Assembly (NCBI GenBank): GCA_027704905.1
Contig: CM051020.1
Location: 16,122,522-16,186,521, forward strand
DNA: 64,000 nt
Reading direction: 5' to 3'
DNA from: Muraenolepis orangiensis
Taxonomy: Eukaryota; Chordata; Actinopteri; Gadiformes; Muraenolepididae
Part shown: one piece after another, positions 41,686 to 53,461 of the stretch
Layout: each line of letters starts with the position of its first letter
Numbering within the stretch: position 1 is the stretch's first letter
Made by a program: the position numbers and the translations under genes
The notes under the pieces: generated by a model
Database searches by the model: none
What the model saw: the letters and a program-made list of their open reading frames with translations, nothing else
Told to the model about the DNA's origin: nothing

Positions 41686-41829
41686 GCTTCCTCTCTTCTA
41701 GATTCACTTAAATGAATCTGATTCAAATACAATGACAAAGACATCTCAGTTAGTATAATCCACGTCCGTGGAGGTTGAGCAGAGGAAACCACATTACATA
41801 TCTTCTTCTTATAAGCAAATATTAGACAT

Positions 41830-42185
41830 TGCCCACCCCACCCACAAACTCTATTCACTGTTACCGTCAGGCAGGCGATACCTCAGTATCAAGTGGTATC
41901 AAATAGACTCAGAGATAGCTTCCACAGTCAGGCCATCAGGCTGCTGAACAAGGGCGTATAGCATATGTATATTTCATTACATTGATTTATATTTACATAT
42001 TGCTCTTTTTCTGTGCCGATATATTGCATTTTTATTTTTATTTTTTAACTTATTTTATTATATTCTGTTTTATTCTATTTTTATTCTATTTTCATTCTTA
42101 TTTTTATAACTGGTCTGTCGTCGGGTATTGCACATAAGATTTTCACCCACTTTTATACTTAAATTGTGAAGTGACAATAAACTTG
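41830..42185 (+). mobile_element. 3' end of a CR1/L2/Rex1-type LINE
   Basis: The plus strand reads SFHSQAIRLLNKGV followed by a stop, the usual C-terminus of these reverse-transcriptase proteins. An A/T-rich 3' UTR ends in tgacaataaacttgacttga. Only the 3' end is present. Confidence 0.75.
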
Positions 42186-42506
42186 ACTTGACTGTTAAGT
42201 TCACAAGTTCAGAATAAAACGTTAATATTAATGGTATTTTTGCAGAGAAAACCCACAGAACATATTTTTTCATTATTTCTATTTATCACATTTTGCTCCC
42301 TGTTCCTGATATATGAACGTTAAATATACAATGAAAGAACAGAACATCTTACATCTTACTGTAGAGCAGGAGCCAGGTATACAGACTGGGTCTGCTTCTT
42401 AGAAAGTATCAGAGCCCAGAGTAACGTTCAACCACTTCCTTCCTTATCTTCCCCTTCGAGAGGAACAAACTAATGGGGGCTAAACTGAAATACAACATGG
42501 GCATGT

Positions 42507-42995
42507 GTAACGGTCGTGGAAAGTACGTGATCGGGGACGACGACAGACTGGTTCTCAAACTTTATTTTCCTGCAGAAGACAATACATAGTTTCCCATTTA
42601 ACTTCTGCATCGGCAAGCAAAAAGAGCAACACAATGTTTAATTGTCCCTGGCGCCACGCTAGACCACAGGGAAAACAGCGAAACGCACAATTACACAATT
42701 CGCGCCAAAAATCATTGAACTAAAACAGTGACTAAACCCCAAACCAACAGTCAAAACAATGCAAAACAGCACGAACAACACATGAACAATCACAATGAAC
42801 AATTTGTATCAAAAACAACAACATTAAAGTTAACACAATCACGAACACACTCAAACACCCCCAAGACATATTTCCCCACGACTTACCCGTAGCAATGCAA
42901 AACCGCAATGCTAGGGGAAGGGGAAGGAGCTACGGAAACCCAGGAAATTAAAAATTTAAATAAAATTCACACACACTCAACAGAATCATACACAG
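42507..42995 (-). mobile_element. LTR-like sequence, inverse partner of 43706-44295
   Basis: Its reverse complement aligns over about 480 bases with 43775-44295. Shared text includes gggtaagtc, ggggaaatatgtcttggggg, gttggtttggggtttagtca and tctagcgtggcgccagggac/tagcgtggcgccagggac. It ends in tgtaacgg, the complement of a CCGTTACA LTR end. Confidence 0.75.
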
Positions 42996-43705
42996 GTTGA
43001 ATAATATCAATCTTGAATCTTGAGTATATTGGATGTGACGTCATCATCTGAAAGCCCCGACCACCGGGGGGGGGGGGCATTCCATCGCTCTCCATTGACT
43101 GAAACATGTCTAAAAGCTGTTGTGTGACAAGATGCTTTGTGACATGATTCTTTATCTTGTTGGTTGAGCACCCTGTCAAAAAGCAGCTTTTAAGTCAAAA
43201 AATGACAAGGAGGCACCTTCCCCAAACACAAAAACATCCAGGGGTAAAAATCTAAGTAGAAAAATCCTACAAAAGGAACAAAGGAGCAAAATAGTCCAAC
43301 GAGGAAACACCAGGAATCCACGGGAGATTGCGACAGGGGAATCACGGAGGAGTATTGCCAGAGAGTCTATGGTTGAACAACGGGAAAGTTCTGGCAACGA
43401 GTGACAGGGGCGCAGAGTCGAACTACTAGGGAGCCAGATTGGGAATAGGGAACAGGTGCGCTGACGCGACCACGGTCCTCTAGGGCGGAGTGTTCCTGGG
43501 TGTAGTAACCCCAGGGGGAAGAGAGGGGGAGTCAGAGGAGCGAGGCTGGAGAGGAGAGTGGCGTGATGCTGGAATCACAACAGTACCCCCCCCCCCCCCT
43601 CCCTAGGGGCGACACCAGGCAGGTGTCCAGGTTCCAGGGCCATCGGGGTGGGCCTGGTGGAAGTCTGTGAGCAGGGAGGGGTCGGCCAGGTAGAAAGGAG
43701 GTGTA

Positions 43706-44295
43706 ACAGAGTTGGGAATGCATTTTGGGTAGTTTGTATTTCCAACCTGTATTTGTAGATTGTATATGATTATGTATGATTCTGTTGAGTGTGTGTGTGT
43801 GTGTGCATTTTATATAAAGGAGTTGTGTTTTATTTTGTTATATTTTGTCAATGTTTCCTGTGGAAACGCCTTTTGTGTATCTCCCGATGTGTTGCGGTTT
43901 TGCGGGATTGCTACGGGTAAGTCATGGGGAAATATGTCTTGGGGGTGTTTGATTGTGTTCGTTGGAGATGTTAACTGTAATGTTGTTTTTGATAGAGATT
44001 GTTCATTGTGATTGTTCATGTGTTTTTCATGCTGTTTTGCATTTTTTTGACTGTTGGTTTGGGGTTTAGTCACTGTTTTAGTGCAACGATTTTGGCGCGA
44101 TTTGTGTAATGGCGTTCCACGGTTTTCCCTGTAGCCTAGCGTGGCGCCAGGGACAATCTGACGTTTCTGTTGCTCTTTGGTCATTTTACTTGCAGACGCA
44201 GAAGTAAATGAGCAACAATGTATTGTCTTCTGCAGGAAATAAAAGCTTAAGAACAAGGCTGTCGTCCCCGACCCTGTATCATCCACCACCGTTAC
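43706..44295 (+). mobile_element. LTR of a Gypsy-type element
   Basis: It begins tgtaacag and ends cgttaca (TG...CA with a short inverted terminus), and has tatataaag at about 43809 and aataaaag at about 44238 in plus orientation. The second, inverted copy lies 700 bases upstream. Confidence 0.7.
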
Positions 44296-46090
44296 AGAGG
44301 GACCCAACTGCGATCATCCGGACCGTAGCCCTCCCAGTCCACCGGGTACTGGAGTCTCCTGCCTCGTTGGCGGACCGCCAGGAGCTCCTTAATCGCCCAG
44401 ACCGGGTCACCATCTGTGAGGACAAGGGGACGAGCAGGGGCTGGGGCGGGAGTAGACAGGGTGCTGACAGACACGGGCCTCAATAGGGCAACGTGGAACA
44501 CGGGATGAACATTCATGGAAGGGGGAAGGTCGAGATGTACCTGTAGGTTGAGGACACGAACAACGGTGTAGGGGCCGACATAACGGGGGTTGAGTTTAGG
44601 GGAAGAGGTGCGGAGGTGTAGGTCCCGAGCCAACAGCCAAACCCTCTGACCCGGATGGTAGGCAGGGGCTGGCCTCCGTCGCCGGTTTGCTCCCCGTTGA
44701 GGCCGTCGGGCAGCTCTCAGGAGAGCAGCTAGTGCAGACCTCCAAACCCGGTGACAGTGGCGGAGGTGAGCTTGGGAAGTGTGACATAGTGGGCTGCCTT
44801 GGAAAACCGTTCCACTATGGTTAGTATATCGGAATTACCGTGGGAAATGAGGAGACCGGTGACGAAGTCGAGGGAGATCAGGACGACTAGCGATGGGGAG
44901 AGGTCGCAGGAGACCAGCAGGAGGACGATGGGAGGATTTACTGCGAGCGCAGATAGGGCAAGCGGCCACAAACTCACGAGTGTCTGTCTCCATGGACGGC
45001 CACCAGAACCAACGCCGGAGGTAGGAGAGGGTCCGGGTTGAGCCAGGGTGTCCCACCAGTCTGTTGGAGTGGCCCCACTCGACCGTCTCCATCTCGGAGG
45101 CGGTGGTGAGAACACTGGTCTCGCTCCTCCGTAGACAGTCGGGAGCGACCCACCTGCATCGGCTCCTCCTTAGTCAGGGTCTGGGGATGTGAGGGAGGAG
45201 GTCTACGGGGAGTCACAGGGAACACAGCATAGAGATTGGTATGGATAGTAGGGGAAGATGAGGAAGTAGGTCTACTGGGAGCCACAGGGAACAAAATAGG
45301 GATGACGACCTGACTCACGGTCCCTCTCCGCCAGTCAAGATTAGCTTGTTAAGGCTATTAGCTCTATCCCTCATGATACCGTCCTTAATAGCCTCACTCA
45401 GTCCCTGTCTATAAGCGCTCTGCAGCGCTCTGTCATCCCACCCACTCTCTGCTGCCAAGATGAGTCCACAGTGTAGTCGGGCACGGACCAAGAGCCCTGA
45501 GAGATGGACTGGAGTCGAGTGGCAGCGTGGTCAAAAAATAACTTAAATAATTCCTCAATAAATAAATGGTAATTGGTGGATAACTCAGAATTATGGAAAC
45601 AAATTGCGGTGGCCCATTTAAGTGCTCTGCCAGACAAATAAAGGCTATATAAAGACAGAATAAAAGTTACGCTAGCACCCTCGCTACAATACCGACTCGG
45701 CTGATGAAAAAAAATAAGCTCACAGTTGGTCAAAAAGCCACGAAACAAATCAATCTCCCTCAAAGGGTCTGGGGCTTGCCAACGAGGGTTCCGTCAGGCG
45801 AAGTGAAGGGAAAATGGCGGTAGGAGCAGAGATCTCTCCCGTCGGAGGGGACGACGGGGTAGACTGGGGATCGACAGCGGGCGGGGAGGCGGGGAGAAGG
45901 CGAGCAGCCGAGAGCATCTGGACCTCTCGCTCGTGTCGATCCAAACGATCGTTCACTCAACCGAACGCGTTCTCCAGCCAAGCAACCATCTCCTGGAACG
46001 CAACTCCTTGCTGCTGCGTGGTCTGGATCAACGCCGCTAGGTCTTTCGCAAGATCTGACCCGTCTGCTGTACTACCGGGTTCCATGTCGG
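44292..46090 (-). mobile_element. Internally deleted Ty3/Gypsy retrotransposon (gag + integrase, RT missing)
   Basis: From high to low coordinate on the minus strand: a gag-like region (about 46080-45400; [32 protein letters not shown]), a gag end ([15 protein letters not shown] near 45150), an integrase zinc-binding and core region ([53 protein letters not shown]) and a chromodomain-like end (LQYPVDWEGYGPDDRSWVPL). Protease, reverse transcriptase and RNase H are absent between gag and integrase, and some frames are shifted. Confidence 0.85.
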
Positions 46091-46099
46091 CCAGATCTT

Positions 46100-46490
46100 T
46101 CTGTTATGCCACACACGGATTGTTGTTGCGGAACCCCGGGGTAGTACAGACAGAGTCGGAGGCAAAAGGAGTTTAAAACCCGTAGGCGTCTTTATTTGGA
46201 ATTTGCGCGAATGAAAATAATGCTATGAATGCATCTATGCATCTTCAGGGAGGCATCCAGTATCTCTACATAGTTGGTCAATGTAGGTGGTTGCTGGACG
46301 CCCGACTCGGGTGTGGCCATGGCAACGAGGGGACCAGAGTAAAAGGTCGCTAGCGAGTTCTTGTTTGGCTCGCCAGCAATGTCCGGCAAATCGCATTCTT
46401 CTCTCGCGTAAAATTGCTGAAATATCTGGGATTGAGCCATAAAGCTATACTTTGGCAGGGTGAGATCTCCATGAAATATTGAGGATGGCT
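46100..46490. other. Unassigned retroelement-like sequence
   Basis: It begins with ttctgttatgccacacacgg, where an element boundary is likely, and contains an 82-codon minus frame (MAQSQIFQQFYAREECDLPD...) that I do not recognise. Confidence 0.3.
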
Positions 46491-46491
46491 C

Positions 46492-47073
46492 TCAACATGC
46501 ATGAGTATAGGTGCCATCAAGTTTAGACTCGAGGGTCTTTGTAAGTGTCCATGTTGTAGCACCGTACACGAGGACAGACTCTACAGTGGCACCAAAAAGA
46601 TTCTGTTTCAAGTTGTCAGATAGATTCGATTTCCAGACAGTGTCCAACTTGTTTACAGCTGACCAGGCTTTCGCTATGCAAATCTTAACATCCTTCTTAG
46701 TAGTGTTCATTTCACCTCCCAGATATGTAAAATTATCAACCGCCTTTATTGGTTCATTTGACATGGTATTTATGGTGCCTTGTTGATTGAAACTAATATG
46801 TTTGGTCTTAGAAGCATTAACATAGAGCCCAGCATCTTTGGCTGCATCCTCTAGTCTGTGTAGAAGAGTTAGTGCATTCATGATGGTATTGGCAGTGAGA
46901 GCGAGGTCGTCTGAGTATTTATCAAGAGATGTTCGCAATACGTAGTTAAGAGTGATCACGAAAAGGTATGGGGCTAGCGTGTCACCCTGCAGGACACCTG
47001 CTTTTATGTCAAAGAAGTCTGTGTCTCTATCTGGGGATCTTACCAGAGATTGTGTATTCTTGTACAGTGTCAT
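46492..47073 (-). mobile_element. Non-LTR reverse transcriptase fragment
   Basis: The minus strand reads FDIKAGVLQGDTLAPYLFVI (RT motif B), YSDDLALTANTIMNALTLLH (motif C region; YSDD in place of YADD) and NFTYLGGEM. This is the middle to end of an RT domain from a LINE; the rest is missing. Confidence 0.85.
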
Positions 47074-47171
47074 TATGGCATTATTTATTTGGGAATACCA
47101 TAGGCCAAGAGAATTCTCTCCATTTTGCCTCGATGGATGGAGCTCTTCAGACTGTTCATGTTAATGTCTTT

Positions 47172-47660
47172 CTAGAGCTCTTCAGACTGTTCATGTACTG
47201 CTTTCCAAAAGTGTTTTAATTTTCTACATTCCCAAAAGACATGGATAATTGAACCAGTACATATATTACAACGATGACATCTGGAGGATGAGTTAGGATA
47301 CATCTTACTTAAACAAAGCGGGGTGAGGTATGACCTGTGCATAAATTTGTAATTCTGTTCAATTATTTTATTACAAGACAATGAAGTGAAGACGTTCTGA
47401 CACAAAGTGAACCACTGGTCATCACTTAGATCACGTCCCAGATAGTTTTGCCAGACTCTCTTAAGTTGGGCCATGGAACAGCTGTGATGATCTAACAGGA
47501 CCCTGTGAATCAAAGAGATTTTCCCTTTTAGTGAAATGGAGTTTTTCATCATTTCCTTGATGCTTGATAACCCCAAGGATAACTGTCCTGTCCTTACCAG
47601 AGTGGTAATCAAATTACGAATTTGTAGGTATTTGAAGAAATCCTGTTTTTGGAATTCCAA
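47172..47660 (-). mobile_element. L1/Tx1-type LINE ORF2 C-terminal fragment
   Basis: The minus strand reads FFKYLQIRNLITTLV, IIEQNYKFMHRSYLTPLCLS and a Cys/His end CHRCNICTGSIIHVFWECRK, as in the C-terminus of L1-like ORF2 proteins. The repeated text gttcatgttaatgtctttct lies beside it. Confidence 0.75.
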
Positions 47661-47869
47661 ACACTGACCTTAAATCTGAAAAAGATTTCAGAGAGCCTTT
47701 ATTAAAAATATCTTGTAGGTTGTGTATACCGCAATCCTTCCACCCGGCAAACAGTGACCAGTTGACCAGTGGCCCTCAACAGACTCTGGATTTGAGGACA
47801 GAGGAGCAAGCATAGAGATTTTGGCAAAAGACCCACAATATTTCTTCACATCTCGCTAAGCCTGAAGGG

Positions 47870-48410
47870 TGTTTTGAGGGTTTTCCCCGCCTATAGGCAG
47901 AGACTGAAGCAGCAACCGATCGCTGTGAGGGAGGTCCAATGCTGGTCGGACCAATCAGACTCTATGCGCAAGGATTGTTTTGATCGCGCTGACTGGCACA
48001 TGTTCCGCGTCGCCTCGGACAATAACATCAACGAGTACGCGTCCTCGGTCACCGGGTTCATCAAGAAGTGCATAGATGATGTTGTTCCGACCAAGTCGGT
48101 TCGGATATACCCCAACCAGAAACCGTGGATTAACGGCGATGTTCGCGCTGCCCTCCACGCGCGTAACGCCGCATTTGGCTCCGGGAATATGGAGGAATAT
48201 ACGAGAGCCCGTTACGACCTCCGTAAGACCATCGTCACTGCCAAGCGGGAGTATAAGGACAGAGTGGAGGAGAAATTCAAGAGCCACGACGCGAGGGGTA
48301 TGTGGCAGGGGCTACAGACGATAACGAACTTCAGAGGGAGAACCAGTTGTGTAGAGAACTCCTCTACCTCCCCCCCTAAACCACACGCACAAACAAAATA
48401 AAAAAAAATA
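47870..48410 (+). mobile_element. L2-like LINE fragment (endonuclease-RT linker)
   Basis: The plus strand reads CFDRADWHMFRVASDNNINE, YASSVTGFIKKCIDDVVPTK, NQKPWINGDVRAALHARNAA and GMWQGLQTITNFRG, typical of the region between endonuclease and RT in L2/jockey-type elements. It breaks off in an A-rich run. Confidence 0.8.
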
Positions 48411-48482
48411 AAAAAATGTGTGTTTAAAATATGGAATGCACCCAGAGATATGTGTAAAATATGATTTTAAAATAATTTGCGC

Positions 48483-48808
48483 AACATAATATGCTTTTCC
48501 TAGTACACATATGCCTAGTACACTGTGGCCGTGTTCCAGTTCAGGGTCTGCAGCCTTAAGGGCGCATTTGAATGACGATGCTGGGGGGGCTGTAGAGAAA
48601 TCGCCCCACGGAGGCGGGTCTCTGTAGCAGTTTAGCCAATTGCTGATTCAAGATATAAACGAGTGACATAAAATGTAGCCAATCAGTGTCCTCAAAACGT
48701 CTTCGGGGCGCTTTTCAAACAGCCCTCCTGGAAGACTTTGGAGCATCGAGCATCGTCATTTGTGTGCGTCACAGTGTACTACTAGGAAAAGCATATTATG
48801 CTCTGTCT
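48483..48808. mobile_element. Candidate MITE with about 30-bp inverted termini
   Basis: The left end ataatatgcttttcctagta and right end tactaggaaaagcatattat are inverted copies. A second inner pair (tagtacactgtg / cacagtgtacta) is also present. About 325 bp with no coding capacity. Confidence 0.7.
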
Positions 48809-48842
48809 CTGCGGGCGCCATTTTAACTACAACAAGTTCAAC

Positions 48843-49015
48843 AATGGCGAGCGTGAGCACTACCCCAAGACTCAACCCGGTCCCTAACTCGGTGAAATCT
48901 CTCATTCAAGAGCCGTTTGAGAGAAGAAGTTTGGCGGACAAACTTAAGGTGAAAGATCTGGGCCCAGATCAACCTGATATTGTGTTTTCATGTTTTCATT
49001 TTCTGACTGACATTT
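48843..49015 (+). pseudogene. Fragment resembling a ZMYM1-like hAT transposase N-terminus
   Basis: A frame starting at 48843 reads MASVSTTPRLNPVPNSVKSL, QEPFERRSLADKLKVKDLG and GPDQPDI, then loses similarity. RRSLxxKLxVKxLGPDxPD is typical of the segment before a TTF-type zinc finger in these transposases. Only about 50 residues remain. Confidence 0.5.
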
Positions 49016-49269
49016 GAGTTAAGTTTCTCAGTTAGAGAGATACAATTTTCTATGTTTTACTGCATTTTACTGCAGCAACCCTGCACACTTACTCCTCAGA
49101 ATGGACTGTTTAACAAGTCACTCTAGTTTTATCTATGGGACCGTGTCATTTCAGTTTTTGAGCAGCCCCGAGCAAAAGCAATGGTGTGTTGGAGGGTGTT
49201 GTTTTTACATGTCCCAAGGAAGGTCTTTATATGTTGACATCCATTGACACACTTATTTGAATTTAAAAA

Positions 49270-50872
49270 CCAACACCATCCATCCATCCCCTCTCCGGGA
49301 ACCATCACCTTATCGTGGTGGAGAGGTTTGGGTGTCCCTGTGAACCTGAGAGCTGTGTTGTCTGGAGCCTAGTGCTCCTGGTAGGGTCTCCCATGGCAGA
49401 TTGGTCTCAGGGGAGGGGCCAGACTAAGAATGGTTCAAAGACTTCAATGGACAAAAAAACGAGAATTGAGGATACCCTGCCCGGAGGAAGCCCGGGGCCC
49501 CTTTCCGGAGCTAGGCCTGGAAAGAGGGCCCTTAAGCGAGCGCCTGGTGGCCGGGTTAGCCACGGAGCCCGGTCGGGCATTGCCCGAAAAAGCAACGTGG
49601 CCATTTCTCCTTCCCGCGGACCCACCACCTACGGGAAGAACCACTGGGGTCGGGTGCACTGCCAGTTAGGCGGCAGTGAAGGCAGGGGGCATCGACGGAC
49701 CAAACCCAGCCAACAGAGACTGGCTTTGGGGACGTGGAATGTCACTTCTCTGGGGGGGAAGGAGCCTGAGCTGGTGCGGGAGGTGGAGCGCTACCAATTA
49801 GATCTGGTGGGGCTTACCTCTACGCACAGCACTGGCTCTGGAACTAAACTCCTGGATAGGGGTTGGACTCTTTCTTTCTCTGGAGTTGCTCAGGGTGTGA
49901 GGCGCCGGGCGGGTGTGGGGATACTCACAAGTCCCCGGCTGAGTGCCGCTTTGTTGGAGTTTACCCCGGTGGACGAGAGGGTCGCCTCCCTACGCCTTAG
50001 GGTCATGGGAGGGAAAACTCTGACTGTTGTTTGTGCCTATGCACCAAACAACAGTTCGGAATATCCCGCCTTCTTGCACACCCTGGATGGAGTCCTGCAT
50101 GGGGCTCCTGAAGGGGACTCTATAGTCCTCCTGGGAGACTTCAACGCACACGTGGGTAACGATGGGGAAACTTGGAGGGGCGTGTTGGGGATGAACGGCC
50201 TACCTGATCTGAACCGGAGTGGGGTTTTGTTATTGGATTTCTGTGCTAGTCATGGATTGGCCATAACAAACACCATGTTCAAACATAAGGATGCTCATAA
50301 GTGTACATGGTACCAGAGCACCTTAGGCCGAAGGTCAATGATCGATTTTGTTATCGTATCATCTGGCCTGAGGCCGCATGTTTTGGACACTCGGGTGAAG
50401 AGAGGGGCAGAGCTGTCAACCGATCACCATCTGGTGGTGAGTTGGGTAAGATGGCGGGGGAAGCCTCTGGACAGACCTGGTAAGCCCAAACGTGTAGTGC
50501 GGGTGAACTGGGAACGTCTGGTGGATGCCCCTGTCCGGGAGACCTTCAACTCACACCTCCGGCGGAATTTTTCGGGCATCTCTGTGGAGGCTGGGGGCAT
50601 TGAGCCAGAGTGGTCTTTGTTCAAAGCTTCTATTGCCGAAGCTGCGGTTGAGAGTTGTGGCCTCAAGGTCATTGGTGCCTCAAGGGGCGGCAACCCTCGG
50701 ACTTCGTGGTGGACACAGGTGGTCAGGGAAGCCGTCCGGCTGAAGAAGGAGGCCTTCCGGGCTATGTTAGCCTGTGAGACTCCGGACTCGGTTGCGAGGT
50801 ATCGACAGGCCAAGAGGACGGCAGCCTCGGCTGTAGCGGAGGCAAAGCAGCGGGTGTGGGAGGAATTCAATA
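49270..50872 (+). mobile_element. Non-LTR retrotransposon 5' part with AP endonuclease
   Basis: An open frame of 532 codons (49315-50913). From about residue 138 it reads [67 protein letters not shown] and LSTDHHLVV, all endonuclease motifs, then a linker ending WEEF. It resembles the RTE-like 'craniofacial development protein 2-like' fish annotations. The sequence departs from the family after WEEF at 50872, before RT. A remnant resuming with ggagaagccatggagaagga lies at 51999. Confidence 0.85.
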
Positions 50873-51063
50873 CCAAGCAAACCAATACCAAGCAAACCAA
50901 AGCTATACTATAAATCTAAATGAGAATTAGCTTAACCTAAATATTAACACATGTAAACAATTGCTGAAAAGACATTTCAATCAGGACTTTTATTACAATA
51001 TCAAGAACTGTATTCCAACTCCAACCCACACACTCATTAACTGTTCAGTGTTGGTTTTTTTTT
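50873..51063 (+). repeat. Left arm of a long inverted repeat
   Basis: About 190 bases that are, by eye, almost identical to the reverse complement of 52036-52234. It starts aataccaagcaaaccaatac and ends gttcagtgttggtttttttt. Confidence 0.93.
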
Positions 51064-51997
51064 TAGTAGTAGACAGTGTTTTATTGAACCGTATTACCTT
51101 AAGTTCTGACTTGATTTTAAAATGTAAATGTTTGACAGAAGAGCTAAAGGCCAATAGAATGTTGATATATTCAAGGTCGGGTTTCATTGGCCAATAACAG
51201 ATAAGAAGATATGACATGTCATATGACATGTCAGTAGCCAATCCTGTCACAGAGGGGGCAGGTCCGACGGTCTCCTACATGATTGAGAATTGATCAATGA
51301 TTGAGTAATGGAACAAACCTGGTCACTACCCTTATTGTAACGGTTCAAACCTGGTCACTACCCTTATTGTAACGGTACAAACCTGGTCATTACCCTTATT
51401 GTAACGGTTCAAACCTGGTCATTACCCTTATTGTAACGGTTCAAACCTGGTCATTACCCACTTTGTAACGGTATAAACCTGGTCACTACCCTTATTGTAA
51501 CAGTTTAAACCTGGTCACTACCCACTTTGTAACAGTTTAAACCTGGTCACTACCCACTTTGTAACAGTAGAAACCTGATCACACCCACATTGTATAAAGC
51601 TGTATAAAAATTGCATTCCTCCCAGTTTTATGGTTGATTCTCACCAACTTGGCATTACACATAAGTTCAGAAGACAAAGAGACAATAACGATATTTCCTA
51701 TTACATCAGATCCAAATTTATTAGAAATGTTTAATGAATTCTTTAATTGGAAAGTATTTATCGAGCCTCTCCTGGCCTGAGTCGGACTGATTGGCTGGTG
51801 AGGCTGCACACCTGTGGGTCATTGTTAATCAAGGCCCACAGGTTAAAACAGCCTCCACCACACACACTAGAGGAAGAGCTCTAGCGTGTTCCATCTGCTC
51901 TGTTCACCATGATTCAAACTTACAATAAACCGGATTCCTCATCACCCTGAGTCCTTGTCTCCGGGAGGAGCCCTCAAGCAGCCACTTTAACATCTGC
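51064..51997. repeat. Island repeat, copy 2
   Basis: By eye identical to 53462-54394 from agtagtagacagtgttttat to cagccactttaacatctgct. It lies between the two inverted-repeat arms and interrupts the LINE at 49270-50872. Confidence 0.93.
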
Positions 51998-51998
51998 T

Positions 51999-52033
51999 TC
52001 GGAGAAGCCATGGAGAAGGACTTTCAGTCGGCA
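51999..52033 (+). mobile_element. Continuation of the interrupted LINE
   Basis: The sequence ggagaagccatggagaagga then ctttcagtcggca encodes EAMEKDFQSA, the family's expected continuation after VWEEF at 50872. It ends at an A-run. Confidence 0.65.
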
Positions 52034-52035
52034 CC

Positions 52036-52234
52036 AAAAAAAAAAAAACCAACACTGAACAGTTAATGAGTGTGTGGGTTGGAGTTGGAATACAGTTCTT
52101 GATATTGTAATAAAAGTCCTGATTGAAATGTCTTTTCAGCAATTGTTTACATGTGTTAATATTTAGGTTAAGCTAATTCTCATTTAGATTTATAGTATAG
52201 CTTTGGTTTGCTTGGTATTGGTTTGCTTGTCCTG
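52036..52234 (-). repeat. Right arm of the long inverted repeat
   Basis: An inverse copy of 50873-51063. It continues to about 52545 with caagttgagtcaac-type text and ends tttttaacagtg, which mirrors the cactgaacag at its start. The right arm may therefore be one end of a complete MITE of about 500 bp. Confidence 0.9.
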
Positions 52235-52545
52235 GTAAGCTAACTTGGTATTAGAAGTTGACCAAACAAAGTTTTACATGTTGAGCCAACTTGATAGACA
52301 TTTGTAAAAACTTGATAAAATAAGTTTAACCAACATCTTTTTAAGTTATCTTAACTAATATTTTCTAGTCAAAATAACTTGACACATGAAGTTGTGTCAA
52401 CAGACTACAAGTTGTATCAACTAATTTATTGAAGTGTAATCAACTTGACACAAAATGTTGAATCAACTTGACTAAACTTAACTCAGTCAAAGCAACAAGA
52501 TGACTTGACTTAGTCAAGTTGAGTCAACAAATCATTTTTAACAGT

Positions 52546-53460
52546 GTAGCTGTTCAACTTGATGAAGGCTACAGGATAGGGATCTGTCAACACAATGAGG
52601 AGGTGGACAAAAACACATCCTGTCTAAAAGAATAGACTGTGTGAAGTTCTGTGGTGCCTTTGAGCTGGCCTTGCGTGGCCATGATGAAAGTGATGGACAG
52701 AAGGGCGACATTTCAATACAAAAAGTAATTGTATATAATGTAATTAACAATATGTAATTGTAAATAAAAAAATGGTACATCCTCTCTGTTCATCTCAGAA
52801 TGTGATACAGAGATTTAGATGTGGCTCGTTCTTCTACCCTTGGTGAACAGCAGCTTGTGGAGCAGTGGTTTCCACCCTGAGATCTCTGGTGCCCCCTACA
52901 GGCGGCACCAGAGATCTCTCAGGTAAAATCGGACAAAATCCCAGACAAAATCCCAGGTAAACCGAATGTCTGAATTCTGCTGCCGTTAGGAGTCTCCAGC
53001 TACAACCCGCGACCTCTCCTACCATATGTCCATGGGCCAACAAAACAATGATGAGATTCACACAGCATGTTGGTTGGCATGATTAGAATTACAGATTACA
53101 ATGAATTAATCTTTTTAACTTTTAATGACGTATCATTTCTTTCAAACAAGGATTTTCTCATATATTAGTTGTGGGCTCCAATGAAAAACATTTGGGAACC
53201 ACTGATTTAGATTAGAATAGATTAGATTAGATTCAAATTTATTGTCATTGTACAGCACAAGTACAGTACAGCGAAAAGTATTCAGCATCTAACCAGAGTG
53301 CAAATGTTGCAGTAAAGTGCATGGTAATATAATATAATTGACAGTTTAAATGTACAGGTTAAAAGACAGTCTAGGTATAAATGTGATATGAGCATAATAA
53401 TATGTGTATATACAGGTAAGTGAGAATTTAACAGGTATGGGGTATGCTATTATTGAGAGC
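52546..53460. other. Repeat-derived spacer in the island
   Basis: No gene recognised. 52778-52838 repeats part of 34038-34098, and 52998-53038 repeats part of 38000-38035. 53215-53290 holds a dispersed tail (attagattcaaatttattgt, cattgtacagcacaagtac) also seen at 13030-13085. Confidence 0.5.
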
Positions 53461-53461
53461 A

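Noticed and set aside
49315..50913. Host gene 'craniofacial development protein 2-like'
   Set aside because: The endonuclease motifs and broken RT continuation mark it as a LINE; such gene names are common misannotations.
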